Positions 36,408 through 49,345 of a DNA stretch of 64,000 nt are shown here, in pieces. The DNA is from Xanthoparmelia taractica (Eukaryota; Ascomycota; Lecanoromycetes; Lecanorales; Parmeliaceae): positions 215,324 through 279,323 of the forward strand of contig JANQBS010000025.1 of assembly GCA_033085395.1 (NCBI GenBank), written 5' to 3'. How positions within the stretch are numbered: position 1 is the first letter of the stretch; each line of letters begins with the position of its first letter. Made by a program: the position numbers and the translations under genes. The notes under the pieces were generated by a model that was not told the origin of the DNA, ran no database searches, and saw only the letters and a program-made list of their open reading frames with translations.

Positions 36408-39400
36408 GTACTAGCCTTCCTACTGCAAATCGTTTTCTATTATATCTGAAGACCCGCTACCGAGGAGCCACGTTGCCGATGGAAACGTCGATACAATTCC
36501 ACAAATCAAAGCGGTCGTTGCTGCTATCTATACAAGTTTCAGCACCATCGTCGTCGATTGGGTAGACGGAGTAGTAAAGCAGCAAGACGGCTCTCGACTC
36601 CGCCAAGGAAGGGCGAGCTGCTGGTGAGAGCTGTACAGCTCTGCCTATATGTAGCTGAAAGCCGCGCGCCAGTCTCTATATAATTAGTAACATTGATCGT
36701 TAAACCGAAACTTTCCCGATATGTCGTTGACAAACATCTATCCTCCCACGTACTCTGAGCCCGTGCTCACACCCCCTTAAGTTCAGCTTTGCTTCCATCA
36801 TTGACGTTTCTCCACCTGACGAACACAAAATACAAGCAGTCGCAGCCTCGAGAGCACCTTGCCTCGAATTAGTTCTTAACATTGAGCTCGAACACCGAGT
36901 ATTCCGTCTTTCAAAAAGCGGGTGGCCATTCGAAGTCACTAGCGAAGAGAATGGACGAAGTCGCCGAAGGCCATGTCTATCGTCAAGTCCAAGAGGAACG
37001 TCAAGCCCACGAGGGACGACTTCGCGTACGACATGTGCGAGGTCAGCCTCACAATCTCTAGCGCGTACGAAGATGATTCTTGAGTTTGAGGGAAAGGCTC
37101 CAGAGGCCGTCGTCTACGTGCATTGGTAGACAGAAGATATTGTTCATTGCAACGCTGTGTACGCAGCTTCATCAAACGTATATCTGAGTCAAGGATGAGA
37201 CGCGCAAGGTCTGGTCGGCTGTACTTCTGAGGCAAGGACGACAGTAAAGGCTTGTCGGGATTCTCGGACAGCGGGAGAAAAACGGACTCTCCTGCCCCGT
37301 ATCGTCCTATCTCCCCAAATCTCAGGACAAGTTATGAGATCGTAGACTATAGCCGCGACGACGCTTAGCGTCGAGAAGGGCCGTGGAATAATCTGGTTGT
37401 TGATAAACTTCTACCTGCAAGGGCGTGCACAAGGACTTCCCTGTGGATGTTCGAAGAACCTTTTTCGGATCATGTTTACGGCTATAGGGTGAGATCTCTT
37501 CCTCTGCGGCGATTCCGTTGTCGATTCCAGTAGGAAGAAGGAGAGAGCTGGCTTGTTGGATGAGCAGATAGGTCTCAACAAATAAAGGGAGAAGGGGAAG
37601 GGGATGTCGGTCCCTGAGGCAAATTTTGAAAAACTTGCGGCTTCCATACAGCGGTTAAGCTATTCCTTTGATTGCGATAGTCTGCTATGTGGTATAGCCC
37701 GGAGGAGTCTAGGGCTCCCGGGGGGATGTCATCTCCGGAAAAGAAAAGTCTGAAGGCTGTCGCTGAATTGCCCGCTCGCATGATAGGGCGTCCAAGGACA
37801 GAGACCCAGAAAGCATGAAAGGCTGGAACAGTACATTGCAGATACTGAGGAATACAGGTCGTTCGCACTCAGAAGTTCAGCGATCTAAGACGCGACTTGC
37901 AACATCAACCCGGCACACATTTCCAGCGGCTCAAGTCAGTAACAAATATCGTCACGATTGAGTCGATCCTGCTTTTACGGACACCTGCTGCAGTCGTATT
38001 CAAATATATTCTATGGAGCAATGACCATCGACCTTCCGTCACAGTCAGCCCCAAACTCCCCCAACGGTCCCGAAAGTCCTTGGGGTGTAGAAGTCAACTT
38101 CGGTCAAGGAGGATATATCGCCATCCACTCAGCTAACAGCCATCCTAGTCTTCAACAAGGTATTTCCAAACCACTCACCCTTCGTAGCAAATGACACGAT
38201 TATATCCCACGTGCAGCTAGCATTCCTTCCCTTGAGGCGCCCGATGCGTCTGGAAGCTTTGGTGATCAATACGACTTTTGCCCATCAGATCGAGTCAGGG
38301 TGCTGAATGAATGGCGGGATAGAAGTCTTAGTGAACACCCCTTGCGAAGTGAGCGCCTGTAGGCTGAGGATTAGCAACATGACAACAAGCGCACATGAGG
38401 TAGGAATGCGAACAGTTGGTGACCTCTGCTCATATCTTTGTATGGAAGCTCCAGAAAGAGAGGCAAAAGCGGAATAGGATAGCGAGCCTTGTCGAGAGGA
38501 TTCGAGCTATATGATTTCGACGTTGATGATATGAACGGCGACGTGAACAACGCATAGTCAAGTGATCCGAGTGGACCTTCGTGTGAGTAGGAGGATGACT
38601 AGACACGCTGATCATTGTTTGGGATGTTGCGATGAGGGTACCAGAGGGTCGCACTGGATTGACTCGTCCCCAGCAGTCGCTCGAGGGACATTGCTAGGAA
38701 TGCCACGTAGAGCTGTGGCCTCAGTCTCGATATGGCTCTTCATAGCAATAGAACGTTCCATATTTCAAAGGCTGTAGTGTCCTCAAATTCGTCACGCTGT
38801 GAGAGAGGAGATGTGCGGAAATGACGCCAGCAACATTTAATCGACCAGAGTACACAGGTGCCATGTGTAATCGGGACGATCAATGTCAAGTTCGAGAGGG
38901 TAAAGATTAACGCAATGCTCTAGGGGGGGGATCTATCTTCGCATTGCCCACTATTGGCATTAGAAGACTGAGGCCAATAAATAATTTCGTGCAGGACCAA
39001 GGGGGAACTCGGTCCCGAAAGCTTAAAAGCGAAGCACACCGGGGTTACCCGTAATCGCGAGCAGCAACATGATGAACGGTTTGAGTCACCAATCAAACAT
39101 ATAGACACGTTAGCGACTCGGCGTCAAGTGTATCGCCTGATCTGGCCCTGCATGCTTCCCAGAAGATGGCTGCGCAAGTGCCTCGGCATTTCGGTACTCT
39201 CCCACTTTCGCTTATGATGAGAAGAGCAAGTAAGATTGAGCAAGGCAAAGAAGGCAAAGACAAATCCACATTAGCATTTGCGTGCCTATAAGACCACTCA
39301 GCAACAATGAAAGTTAACTCCAAACCTTCCAATCATGGAAGCCAAAAAAGGAAAGGGATCGAAAGACGAATATGCAAGGCGACGACGCAATCGAAGGATA

Positions 39401-40479
39401 CGGAGTGATACTACTTAATGGGTTTAGGAGATAAGATTGGGAATCAAGTTTTCACCCCACGCAATCCTGCAGAGCACAGACAAGCTAGTTAATGCATCCG
39501 TCGGAGCATCTGGGGATGCTGAGTGGGGGCAAACAGGTTGTAGGCCAATGTCTTTGATCTTCAAGTGCTTGACTCGCCAACAGAAGGTAAGATGAATAGC
39601 ATCGAGTCTTTCTGGAAGACAAGCAGATGAGCCAGAGGTGCAATCGACGCTTACTGCCGTCCCTGGCGACCCTATTTTTCACGGCTTATACCATTTAAGT
39701 GTGTCGATCCTTTGATATGGTGGTGTCTCTTCTTTGCAAGTATACTCTCGAAGTGTTTCCAACGAGGACAATGGTACTGTACCTTACTCAAAGCAGTTAA
39801 GATCGGCGACTAGTTACTTCTAGCTTAGCGTCATCTTGACTCAGATATAGATTTATAGGACCCCAATAACCGAGCAACCCTCCATCTTCATTTAGTTCAT
39901 TTCTACATGCACGATCTCTTTACCAAGGAGCACACCTCCTGGACATCGGTACTCGCACTGCGCTTGTCGTATCCTCTTACCGCCGACCCGGGATAGCGGC
40001 ATTGGACAGCATGTGATGCCTGGAGTTGATCCGACATGTCAGAACTGTCGATCGACTGTCATGGAAAATGGAAGGGATCGAAATGGAGCATCTGGCCTCC
40101 ATCCTGACTGACCTCATGATCATAAAATCTATCTTGGGCCACATTGGAGCAGCTCTGTCAAGCGTAACATACCACAATGGCTCGGAAGATCCAGATGCTC
40201 GGGCTCTTGGCATCACTTACTATCGCTTAGCACCTTCTCGGACGCAACGTGATAGGTGATGGGGAAGCCATGTCCACGGTAGCAGCACCTACTCGATGTC
40301 ATTCCTTGGTCAGCATACTCGTCGGACACCGCCCAACCGCCCAATCGCCCTTCTTGTCCTCCAACATCTGGAAATGGATGGTGGGGTCTGTCAGCATGTC
40401 TACAGTGCTTCTTCCCACAAGGTCTCCCTGTTCCTCCCATTTTCCGGATCCTCAGTGTTTTCTTATCCTGTGAAGCAAA
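36408..40479. other. Gene-poor interval
   Basis: Four kilobases with only short overlapping frames, apart from the open frame listed at 36782-37129. The right end should carry the promoter of the oxidoreductase at 40480. Confidence 0.5.
36782..37129 (+). other. Open frame of unknown status
   Basis: An uninterrupted plus-strand frame includes FSFASIIDVSPPDEHKIQAV and LELVLNIELEHRVFRLSKSG, which looks protein-like. It then becomes Arg/Ser-rich and ends at a stop. No methionine start or splice-joined partner is evident and I recognise no family. It could be a remnant of a gene whose other parts have decayed. Confidence 0.2.
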
Positions 40480-41664
40480 ATGTCAATCGGAATAGCCATT
40501 ATTGGAGCCGGCATCTTTGCACGACAAGGTCTGTGTCCTTCTTTACTCAGCACCATGGTTGCAGCGACTGACCAACATTTTCTGTGCAGAGCATCTCCCA
40601 GCTGTTCAAGCAACCCCTCTCCTCTCCCTCAAAGCCATCTACTCTCGCTCCAAAGCATCCGCCGACCAACTTGCCAAAAGCGCGGCTACGCCCGTCAGAA
40701 CATACTATGACTCGCCGACCACCTCTAACCGTTCCCTCGACCACCTCCTCGCCCGCGAAGATATCGATGCTGTGATAATAGCCCTGCCTATATGTATTCA
40801 GCCGACCGTCATCAAAGAAGCAATTGAGGCAGGGAAGCATGTGTTGAGCGAAAAGCCCATCGCAGAGGATATAGAGACAGCTGCGCGTTTAATAAAATGG
40901 TACAAACATCAGAAACGTGAGGGAATATGGAGTGTGGGCGAGAACTTCAGGTTCTTCGAGCCTATTGCGTTCGCTGCTGAACAGGTCAAGAAGCTCGGCG
41001 GAGAGTTGGTCACCTTCAGCGTTGACCTATATGCATTTATCGATGAGCATGACGAGTATTACCAGACGGCATGGTATGCTTTCCTATACTTCCTATCCTT
41101 CCCTCAGATTTATTTTGTCCCTGCGTCTCGCTAAACGCGGGTTCTTTACCACTTAGGCGTCAAAAGCCCGACTATCAGGGCGGATTCCTTCTCGATGGTG
41201 GTATCCACTACGTCGCAGCTCTTCGATTCCTCCTAGCAGCCGCAGGTCAGACAGTCTCAACCGTAAGAGCTTTAACATCTCTTATTCATGAAGACCTTGC
41301 CCCACTCGATACGCTCAACGCCAACATGACAACCGCCAACAAGCGCAACGGCACTTTCAACCTGTCATACGGCTCTAGATTCAGGCGTGAATGTCAGATC
41401 CGAATCGTGACGACCAGTGGAGCCGTCGCAGTGAATCCAAGTGAAGTGAAAATATCGAGGACCGACAACAGGGCTATCCACGAAAGGACCTTCAGGTTCC
41501 CACCCGGTAGCGGAGTTCGCAAAGAGGTGGCTGCGTTCGCCGAGAGCATCCATGCAAAAGAGCCGGATCCGAGAGCGTGTCCTGAGGAGGCGTACCACGA
41601 TCTGAAGCTTTTGCAGGGCATGCTTGAGTCTGGTGAAGAAGAAGGTACGGCGAAGAGAATATAG
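40480..41664 (+). CDS. Gfo/Idh/MocA family NAD(P)-dependent oxidoreductase
   Basis: Oxidoreductase of the Gfo/Idh/MocA family (dihydrodiol-dehydrogenase-like), 346 residues. Exons 40480-40528, 40590-41073 and 41157-41664. The Rossmann motif is split by the first intron just after GIAIIGAGIFARQ. Further motifs are DAVIIALPICIQPTVIKEAI, the catalytic-region SEKPIAEDIETA (Glu-Lys-Pro), and FLLDGGIHYVAALRFLL in the C-terminal substrate domain. Start and splice phases are consistent and no break is seen. These enzymes act on sugars, inositols or diols; the substrate cannot be told. A long pyrimidine/purine-biased stretch follows the stop. Confidence 0.88.
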
Positions 41665-41769
41665 GATGTCGGCGTCACATTTCTTGTCGGTTTTCTTGGA
41701 GTTGGACGCTTGATCAGGGCTGCCAGTTGTTTTATGCTATATGTACAACTTCGTGTCTATCTCCTGTAG

Positions 41770-42570
41770 ATGACTTCACGGCTGCTATTTATCCAATTTG
41801 CTTTCCACATCAGTGCTCGTCCGCGTCCATTCATTTCTGATCCCCCCACAACCCTCCCACTTTTGTCCATGATACCATTCCTTGCTTATTTCCTTCGTCG
41901 ACTCCCTCCCTTCGTCATCCCTCCACTCATCTTTTCCCGTGCCTCGAAATCACCAATCTCTTCATCCCCAACGCCCCTCCCCTCTCCAACCTCAACCGCC
42001 AACCCACAACCCCACACAATTACCTCCCACCCCAGTACCCAACAAACCCGAGCCCTTTTCTTCCCTTCCCTTTCCTTTCTTTTCTTCTCCTTCTCTTCCC
42101 TTCTCTTCCCTTCCCTTCTCTTCCATTCGCTTCCCTCCCATATCTCAACAACAACTGCCACCAAAAACTCGAACCACCGGCTTACAAATACCCCACTCCT
42201 ACTTCCATACTCTCCCACCCCATCATTTGAGATTTCCAAGAAAAAGAAGTGGTAGGAATGGGGCAGGAATGGGTATGAGGATGAGAATGAGGGAGCCCAG
42301 CGATGTAATCTGGGAAAGGAAGGGGTGTGTGGGTCGGGTAGAGGTAAAGGTGGTAGGGTAGGGTAGTAGGGTTTGTGTACGGGTGCTTGCATTCTGAAGG
42401 TAGGAAGAAGAAATAAAAATGTGAAGAGAAGGAAGGGAAGGAATGGGGGAGTAAAAAGAAAAGGAAGGGGGATAAAGAAAGGAAGAGAGGGGTAAGAAAA
42501 GGAAGAGAGGAAGAGGAGAGATAGGGTAGGGGGGGGGGGGAGTGGGAATGAGGGAGATTGAACGAGGGTT
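41770..42570. repeat. Low-complexity pyrimidine tract followed by purine tract
   Basis: On the plus strand about 41,820-42,200 is strongly C/T-rich (tracts such as CTTCCCTTCTCTTCCC) and about 42,260-42,570 strongly G/A-rich (tracts such as GGAAGAGAGGAAGAGGAG), ending with a run of about twelve G. The halves are roughly complementary, so a very long imperfect hairpin or triplex is possible. Long open frames on both strands here only reflect the simple composition. It lies between two converging genes. Confidence 0.7.
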
Positions 42571-42785
42571 GGGTGGTAAATATGGTACATAGGCTAGATA
42601 GAGCATAGGGGCAAACAGAAGGTAGCTTCAATGACACATGAGCGCATGCAAATGATTATTTCCCCATTTTGCTTGGAAGACAACGCCTCTAACACATTTG
42701 AGTATCATGGGTCCCGCCCGCCCGCTATCAGATCTTACAAGATGGACTGATTGGAAAAAGAGAAATGGAGATGAAGGACGAGGAA

Positions 42786-44485
42786 TCATTGAAGTTGCTT
42801 CGCTTCTAAAGGATCGCTTGGCGGTGTGAAGAAGTCCGTCTTCGTACGCTCCATGTCAGTTGGTGGTGGCGGCAAACTGATGTTCACTGGCTTGCTCTCA
42901 GGCGGGCCGCCGTTTGCCAATGGTTGCTCAAGAGGTCCGTTGGTAGGTATTGGTTGATCGTGCAGTGATGCTTTGCTGAAATCTGTAGCTGGAGTTGGCT
43001 GTATGCTTGTAGGTTGGCTTTGAGTGGTGACGTGGCCGTGGGTGATGGGTTGGCCTTGAGGAGAGGCTTGGCCCTCGAAAGCAGCGCCGCCTTGAGGTGC
43101 AGCATGACCATTGGACACAGGTCCGCCCTGCGACGCAGACTGGCTGGTTGAGGTGGCGGGCCTGCTGGGAAGCGTGATAGTTTCCGTCCGCTTGCTCTGG
43201 AAGTTGCTCGAGTGCGTAGCGACCCGAGTGGCGAGGGAATGCAGGACTGCGACCCGCTCCTGGCGCTGTTTCCCATCCAAAGTCCCTACGCTCAGGGCTG
43301 TCATTTCGCCATCCTCGCCGCTTTCGCCTTCGTTGACCCACCGGATGGGTGATGCGACGAAGAGAGTCTCGGCATCCCTGGTCGGTTCCATGCTCAAATG
43401 TTGTTTGATTTTCGGGTCCAGATTTGGCAATTTTCCAAATTGGAAGTCTAGCGTTCCGCCGTACTTCTTTGGTATGTCCTCGATGTCAATGAAGGAGGAC
43501 AGGGTTGGTAAGACATCTTGTTGGGAGAGGATAAATATCTTGGAGGTGGTGATGGGGTCGAACCATTTCTTGATCCAGCCCCAGACGACAGGGAAGAAGG
43601 AAGGAGCGCCGATGATCTTGAAAGGATCAGGTTAGCATGTTTGTAGGCCAAGGAGTGCCATCAAGAGCTCACGAATATCCTGTCCAATATTTCGGGATAG
43701 TGAGCGGTAGCCAATGTGCTCGCCTCCTGCATATGACTTCGGAGGTTCCAGAACTGCTTCAGCCCGACCTTTGAGATGTCAACGATATTGTTGGACTGAT
43801 CAACCGGTGTTTCTGGATTCATTCGCCCAGGCACAGAAGAGCAAAGGGGCATAACAAAGCGGGTAAGATTCTCGTAGAGGGCAAACAGCCGAAGGCTCGG
43901 TGATTTAATCTTGGACTTGGAGGTCGCGGAAGCATATGCAGTGATCTTTTTCGGGTCCAGCTTGTTGATCTCATACACATACACCGGTATCCCCCTCTTA
44001 TCTCTTCGACCAGTCCATTGCGGGTACTTCAACGGTCAGCGTCCTACCAGACCGAGAAGGGGGGATGCTGTACTCACGAATTGTCTCATAGCCTGGTATT
44101 CATGTACGTCTATGTTCTCGTACAGTGCGTCGAGCTCATACTCCTTCCGCCAAACCTCGGTGTCCTTGAATTGGACATAGGCTTCTTGGGGGCTAAACTT
44201 TCGCGCTCTCAAAAATCGGCTTATGATTGTTTAGCGGTGTAATAAGCAGGATCTTGTGCGCGCGAGGATTTCTTACATGAGCGTACCATCGTCGTGACTG
44301 GCTTTCGCAGTTGCTGTTTGAGGCGTGTAGTAACCCTTGCTGGCGCACAGCTTTTTAAATTCCTCAAAGGCGGATTCCTCTGCTGGGGTCAAATGGCCGA
44401 TGTGACCTTTCAGTCTGGTTTCTGCATTGGCAGCTTCCGGGGGCGGAGGGCCGATGGGGGCACTCTGGGTATGAGTTCCGTTCAT
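42786..44485 (-). CDS. Sec14-like CRAL-TRIO lipid-transfer protein (paralogue A)
   Basis: Sec14 family proteins move phosphatidylinositol and other lipids between membranes. Exons 44277-44485, 44078-44219, 43673-44026 and 42786-43616 give 511 residues. The CRAL-TRIO-N part has LTPAEESAFEEFKKLCASKG and RFLRARKFSPQEAYVQFKD. The lipid-binding domain has YPQWTGRRDKRGIPVYVYEI, NIVDISKVGLKQFWNLR, HYPEILDRIF, IIGAPSFFPVVWGWIKKWFD and IPKKYGGTLDF. A disordered Gln/Pro/Gly-rich tail from about residue 370 contains imperfect repeats of the QGxPxxxGH type. No membrane anchor is seen, so it is probably soluble. Intron phases (2, 0, 0) and the 142-base second exon match the paralogue at 57-58.7 kb exactly. 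Confidence 0.9.
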
Positions 44486-45648
44486 ATTGTTGTTTCTGCT
44501 GTCTAGGTTGATGGTGAAGTAGCTTGAGCAAGCAGGTGTTTATGTATGTCGGCGAGAGACAGTAGTAGACAGTAGTGCGGCGGTGACGGAAGTAAAGAAT
44601 GAGTTACCTCCGTTAAGCGTAAAGTAATCTCACATCCCGCCCAGATTCAAACTCCACTATCCGTAATAATACGGGCTATGTATAATAAGGTAAGGTACGG
44701 GTAGCTCTACCTACTCTACTCCCTTAAGGATTATTCATCAGTTTACATTTAGTGGACATCCGTATATAACACAGACGGTATATGACACATACGGCGGCGG
44801 GCCAAGGCCGGTTTCGGACAAGGCCTATCTAGCCACCCGGTCTGCGTTCAATCGGGTTAAAGGGATTCATTCGGACGCTGAAAGCTCGGAGCGGGATTCT
44901 TTCAAGCCGACATAACAATACAGTATTGTATCCTTACAAAAGTACAACAGTACCTTAAGGCTGAAATATTAGCGCCTTGGCACCTTCTCAGGGTCAAACT
45001 CCTCAGCTCCTCGCTTCACAAATATCCCATCCCCGCCTTCCAGTACACGGTACTTTTAAGGTATTTCCCACATTTCCTTTTCTTCTTCTCTCTTTTTGTA
45101 GTATACACATTTGGTGCTTGCCAAAGCTTTTGAAAACAGCTGTTAAATCACATCCCCTCTTCATCGTGCAGACCGCGACAGCTGTACTGTCTTCGCAACA
45201 TGATACTTGGATTTAAAACTTATCAGTTTCTGTTACTATCTCTATCACCGAGCGAAAAGTTCTTGTAGGGCCTTTCATTGGTAAATTGGGGTAGAGTGGC
45301 TATCCTTTTACGTCTGTCAACCCCCGCGTGTGCGGACACCATCCTAAGATAAGCGGAAGAGATTTGCTGTCTTGCATCTCTATGGATGGATCCTCGCGAG
45401 CTGCGTCTTACGGGACCAATCTTATAATCATGCCACTCATGTCATATGCAGCTACATACGCCAAAAGCAGAACCGGCCCGGTTTACGCGGACCCCACCTT
45501 CAACGGTCATATTCGGGGCTAAGAATCTCTCAACCCTCTCGCCTCCCCCACCATCAACCTGTTGTATCACCCATAGTCGCAACTCTCCACGCCGTGTGAT
45601 AGCATTGCCTTTACCGTCTGATTGATTTGGCTAGAAGCGAGATACACA
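44486..45648. other. Divergent promoter region
   Basis: Lies between the starts of Sec14 paralogue A (minus) and the LaeA-like gene (plus). It is AT-biased in part, with TAAGGTAAGG-like and TATATAACAC stretches at 44,680-44,780. No supported gene. Confidence 0.5.
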
Positions 45649-47168
45649 ATGGCCGCCATTCCACAGAGAGCTGCCACTGGAGACAATGCCATCGAGGCAG
45701 ATCCTGATGTGAGAATTATTTCTAGGAAATGGCCCACTGCAAGACATGGCTAATGAATTTTCAAGCTCTACGATGAATCTGATTCCAGCCTTGGAGATGA
45801 TGTGTAGGTTCACCGCTGTATTTCTGAACTCTGATCCTGTCTGACTGGGCATGCTGCAGATCCAAGTACACTGCATCATTGACCAGTAGTATTCAGAGAT
45901 ACCCTATAGAAAATGGCCGCAGGTAAGATTTCCAGTGGTTCATCCTATGTCTCTATATTACGGCCGCTTAGAATCACCGTTTAACAGATATCATGCGTAC
46001 GTAGTCGACTTACCTACCTTCGATGGGAAGGCTGACCGTAATGAATGTGAAGCTTCAAAGATGGCTGTGGGTTCTCCCCGCAACGTTTCAAAAGAAGGCA
46101 TAGGCTTATTTCATGACTCCTAGGTTACGTGATGCCGAATGACGAGGTATGCTACCTAGCTGCACAACTACCCATCGCCCGCTAATGCAACCTGAAGAGC
46201 GAATTGGATCGCCTTGACCTCACACATCAAATGGTACACATAACAATGGGCAACAAACTCTACTTAGCCCCCATTGGCGAAAAAGCTGCAAGGATTCTTG
46301 ACTTGGGAACTGGAACAGGCATCTGGGCTATTGAGATGGGCGATAAGTTTCCTGATTCGGAGATCATCGGTACTGACTTGAGCCCCGTTCAACCTTCCTG
46401 GTACAGTACACGCCAGTATCAACCTCGTGTCATGTAGGCTAAACAAAAAAGGGTCCCTGCAAATGTCAAGTTCGAAATAGACGACGCCGAAGAGCCTTGG
46501 ACCTTTCAAGAGAAGTTCGATTTTGTACACGCGCAGTATCTGGCTATGGCCATTGCAGATTGGCCTAAACTGATGCGCCAGGCTTTCGAACATACAAAGC
46601 CCGGTGGATGGGCGGAGTTTCAGGACTTTGACATTACCTATTATTCAGAAGATGGATCTTTGAAGGACGATCATCCCATGCAAATGTGGATCACAACCTT
46701 ACTTGACGCATCCCGAGCGTTTGGCCGAGATCCTAATCCAGGGCCTAGTCTGGCAGGATGGATGGAGGACGCAGGTTTTGAGGGTGTTCAGCATGAGAAA
46801 TATCGCCTGCCTATCGGACCGTGGCCAAAAGACCAGCATCTGGTAGGCTCCGCTCCCCAATTCGCTGATTGCAGCCCTGTCAGATCACCATGACTGACGC
46901 ATTGCCAGAAAACAATTGGTGCCTGGAACCTAGTACAAATTGAAGATGGCCTAGAAGGATTCACGTTAAGATTGTATACGCAATTCCTGGGCTGGAAAGC
47001 AGAGGAAGTAGCGGTACTGCTTGCCAATGTGCGAAAGGATCTACGGAACCCAAAGATCCATGCACAGTTCGAATTGTGAGCCCGTCCGTCCTTTGGCAAT
47101 GGGAACAGCATGCTGACAGATGCGATTTCAGCCACGTTGCCTACGGTCAAAAACCCATGACGGCATAG
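45649..47168 (+). CDS. LaeA-like SAM-dependent methyltransferase with micro-exons
   Basis: Fungal methyltransferase of the LaeA/UMTA type, some of which act as nuclear regulators of secondary metabolism. Model: 45649-45708, 45766-45803, 45860-45922, 45988-45996, 46053-46066, 46124-46146, 46198-46400, 46452-46842, 46909-47075 and 47132-47168, giving 334 residues in frame. The pieces restore the family order: SKYTASLTSSIQRYPIENGR, RYHAFKDGCYVMPNDE, ELDRLDLTHQMV, motif I ILDLGTGTGIWAIEMGDKFP, GTDLSPVQPSWVPANVKFEI, PGGWAEFQDFD and a C-terminal VAYGQKP. Exons 4-6 are only 9, 14 and 23 bases, yet each has proper borders and each is needed for the RYHA-KDG-PNDE motif. Ten exons for 334 residues is unusually dense. 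Target unknown. Confidence 0.82.
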
Positions 47169-47837
47169 ATGAACGGGATCTGTTTGGTGTGTAGGAACAA
47201 GGACAAATCTTATGACTTACGAAGCGAATATGGAGGAACAACCTTGAATTAGTATCTATTCCAGTATTGAAGTATTTACCCGCACTAGGCAAGATGACTT
47301 TGTATGGCCTTCAATTGACTTTTAACGGCTCTCAAGTCTACCTGTATCTGGTTTTGAGGTTTCATTCTAATGTACTCCGTTATATGCATCCATCTCATGA
47401 AGCCTCTAAATCCGTACTCGAATTTCCCGACGTACTCCAGACAACGATCCCTTACGTTCATTTGGTTCTCTAACCACCGTTTGCTTTCGTCTTGCGTCTT
47501 TACAGGGGATGCGTGCCAAGGAGACTTCAATCCATGGACTCCGCTACCCTCGTGAACTTTGCGAAAAGAGCTTTCAACTCTAAGAAGCAGCTTATTCCGC
47601 ACTGCACGAGATTGCTTCCTTCGCTTTCCATATATATCATGTAATTGGACGCTTTTAAGTCGAAAGAGTAATAGGAAGAATTGCCCCTCCTGGTGGTTGA
47701 TAGGAAAAAGGCACAAAGGCTACTGTGTTTTTGAGCTAGGGTTAGGGCTGGTAAGGGGAAAAGGGACGATTGAGGGGAACGTCAAGACTTCCCCACCTTC
47801 CTTTCACCTCTTCTATATCTTCTCAACTTCATCAAAC
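47169..47837. other. Intergenic region
   Basis: No gene supported. A TAGGGTTAGGG-like telomere-type dimer occurs near 47,736. The right end carries the aminotransferase promoter, with CT-rich stretches just before the ATG. Confidence 0.5.
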
Positions 47838-49345
47838 ATGTCGTCTTTCTCCCCAACAGCGGCCCGCACCAAGTTTCCCGCTCTCCAGCAATCACACCAA
47901 GTGTACTTTGATAATGCCGGAGGCAGCCAAGCTTTAGGCACAGTCGCAGCATCGTACGATTGATCCACCTCTACTGTATGACTTAAATCGCCAATGCCAT
48001 GACATCCGAGCCCACCGCTCGGCTTGCTTGGAGTCACTGACTTTTGTATTCAGGGTGAGAAACTATCTCGAAGAGACGAACGTTCAGCTCGGCGCGAGCT
48101 ATGATGTTGCGAAGCAAAGCACTGAGAATTATGGAAGGGGGTTGGAGGCCGCGGCGGGGTTTATGGGCGCCGCGAACGATGAAATTGGTATAGTCAGACT
48201 CCAACTGGCTTACCACCCGCAGATACTGACAATATATTCTGCTTTGCAGTGATCGGCCCCTCAACAACCCAGCTCTTCTCTAACCTCTCCCTCATTCTCA
48301 ACGTCCCAGCCGGCTCCGAATTCATCATTTCCTCACTCGACCACGAAGCGAACATCTCTCCCTGGGTACGCCTCGCCAAATTGCACGACTATGCCATCAA
48401 ATGGTGGCCAGACACCCCAGCCTCTCAGACTCACACAAGCCCCTCCTCCCCAATGCTCACGGCCGAGAATCTGAAACCGCTCTTGTCGGAGAGGACTGCG
48501 CTAGTGACATGCACGCATGCGAGTAATGTGCTGGGGACTATCCACGATGTGAAGAGGATCGCCGAGATGGTGCATACGGTGCCTGGGGCGAAGCTATGTG
48601 TGGACGGGGTGGCCTTGGCGCCGCATAGGGAAGTTGATGTCAAGGCTTTGAGCGTGGATTTCTACGCTTTCTCGTGGTACAAAGTCCGTAACACACCCCG
48701 CGCGGCTGTCGACAATTTTCAGTGATCTTGTTACTGACTTTACATTCAGGTCTACGGTCCCCATATTGCCATCCTCTACGCCTCCCGGTCCGCCCAAGAG
48801 ACTCTTGGTTCTCTAGGCCACTACTTCCACACTGGCAACAATCTCGAAACAAAGCTGGGTCTTGCGTCCGCTAGCTACGAACTTGTGGCCGCACTCCCTT
48901 CCATCGTCTCGTATTTCGGCGCTGACAAAACCGCGACATGGAACGCAATTGCGGCGCACGAGGAGAAGTTGCAAGATGTGCTACTTTCTTATCTGCGAAA
49001 GAGGGAGGATGTAACAATACATGGTGAATGGTCTGCGGACCAGAGGTTAAGGGTGCCGGTTGTCAGCTTCACGGTCAAGGGTAGGAGCTCGAAGGATATT
49101 GTGGACGGCATTGAGAGCAGGAGCAATTTCGGATGCAGGTGGGGTCACTTTTACAGTAAGAGGATGGTAGATGATCTATTGGGATTGGGAGGATGTGACG
49201 GGGTTGTGCGGGTTAGTATGGTGCATTACAACACTGGTAAGTCGCCATATAAAACAATTCTTCAATGCGGAAAGACAGGCTGACTATAAGTGTAGTGGAG
49301 GAAGTGGAGAAGTATGTAAAAGTGTTGGACGAGGTCTTGTCTTGA
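47838..49345 (+). CDS. Class V aminotransferase (cysteine desulfurase/epimerase-like)
   Basis: PLP-dependent enzyme of the class V fold, 406 residues. Exons 47838-47953, 48054-48187, 48250-48683, 48750-49236 and 49296-49345. N-terminal YFDNAGGSQALGTVAASVRN is the substrate-side motif; TCTHASNVLGTIHDVKRI and KLCVDGVALAPHREVDVKAL follow. The PLP lysine is Lys228 in DFYAFSWYK, placed exactly at the end of exon 3, with VYGPHIAILYAS after it. No cysteine-desulfurase active-site cysteine loop was identified, so a lyase, desulfurase or epimerase role is open. Exons 3 and 4 both start C-rich and turn G-rich half way. The frame is intact. Confidence 0.87.

Noticed and set aside
41770..42637. Long open frames on both strands (up to 234 codons)
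   Set aside because: They reflect the simple pyrimidine/purine composition: Ser/Pro/Leu/Phe-only or Arg/Glu/Gly-only peptides without motifs.
47730..47750. TAGGGTTAGGG as a telomere relic
   Set aside because: Only a dimer, inside ordinary intergenic DNA with no composition change; likely chance.
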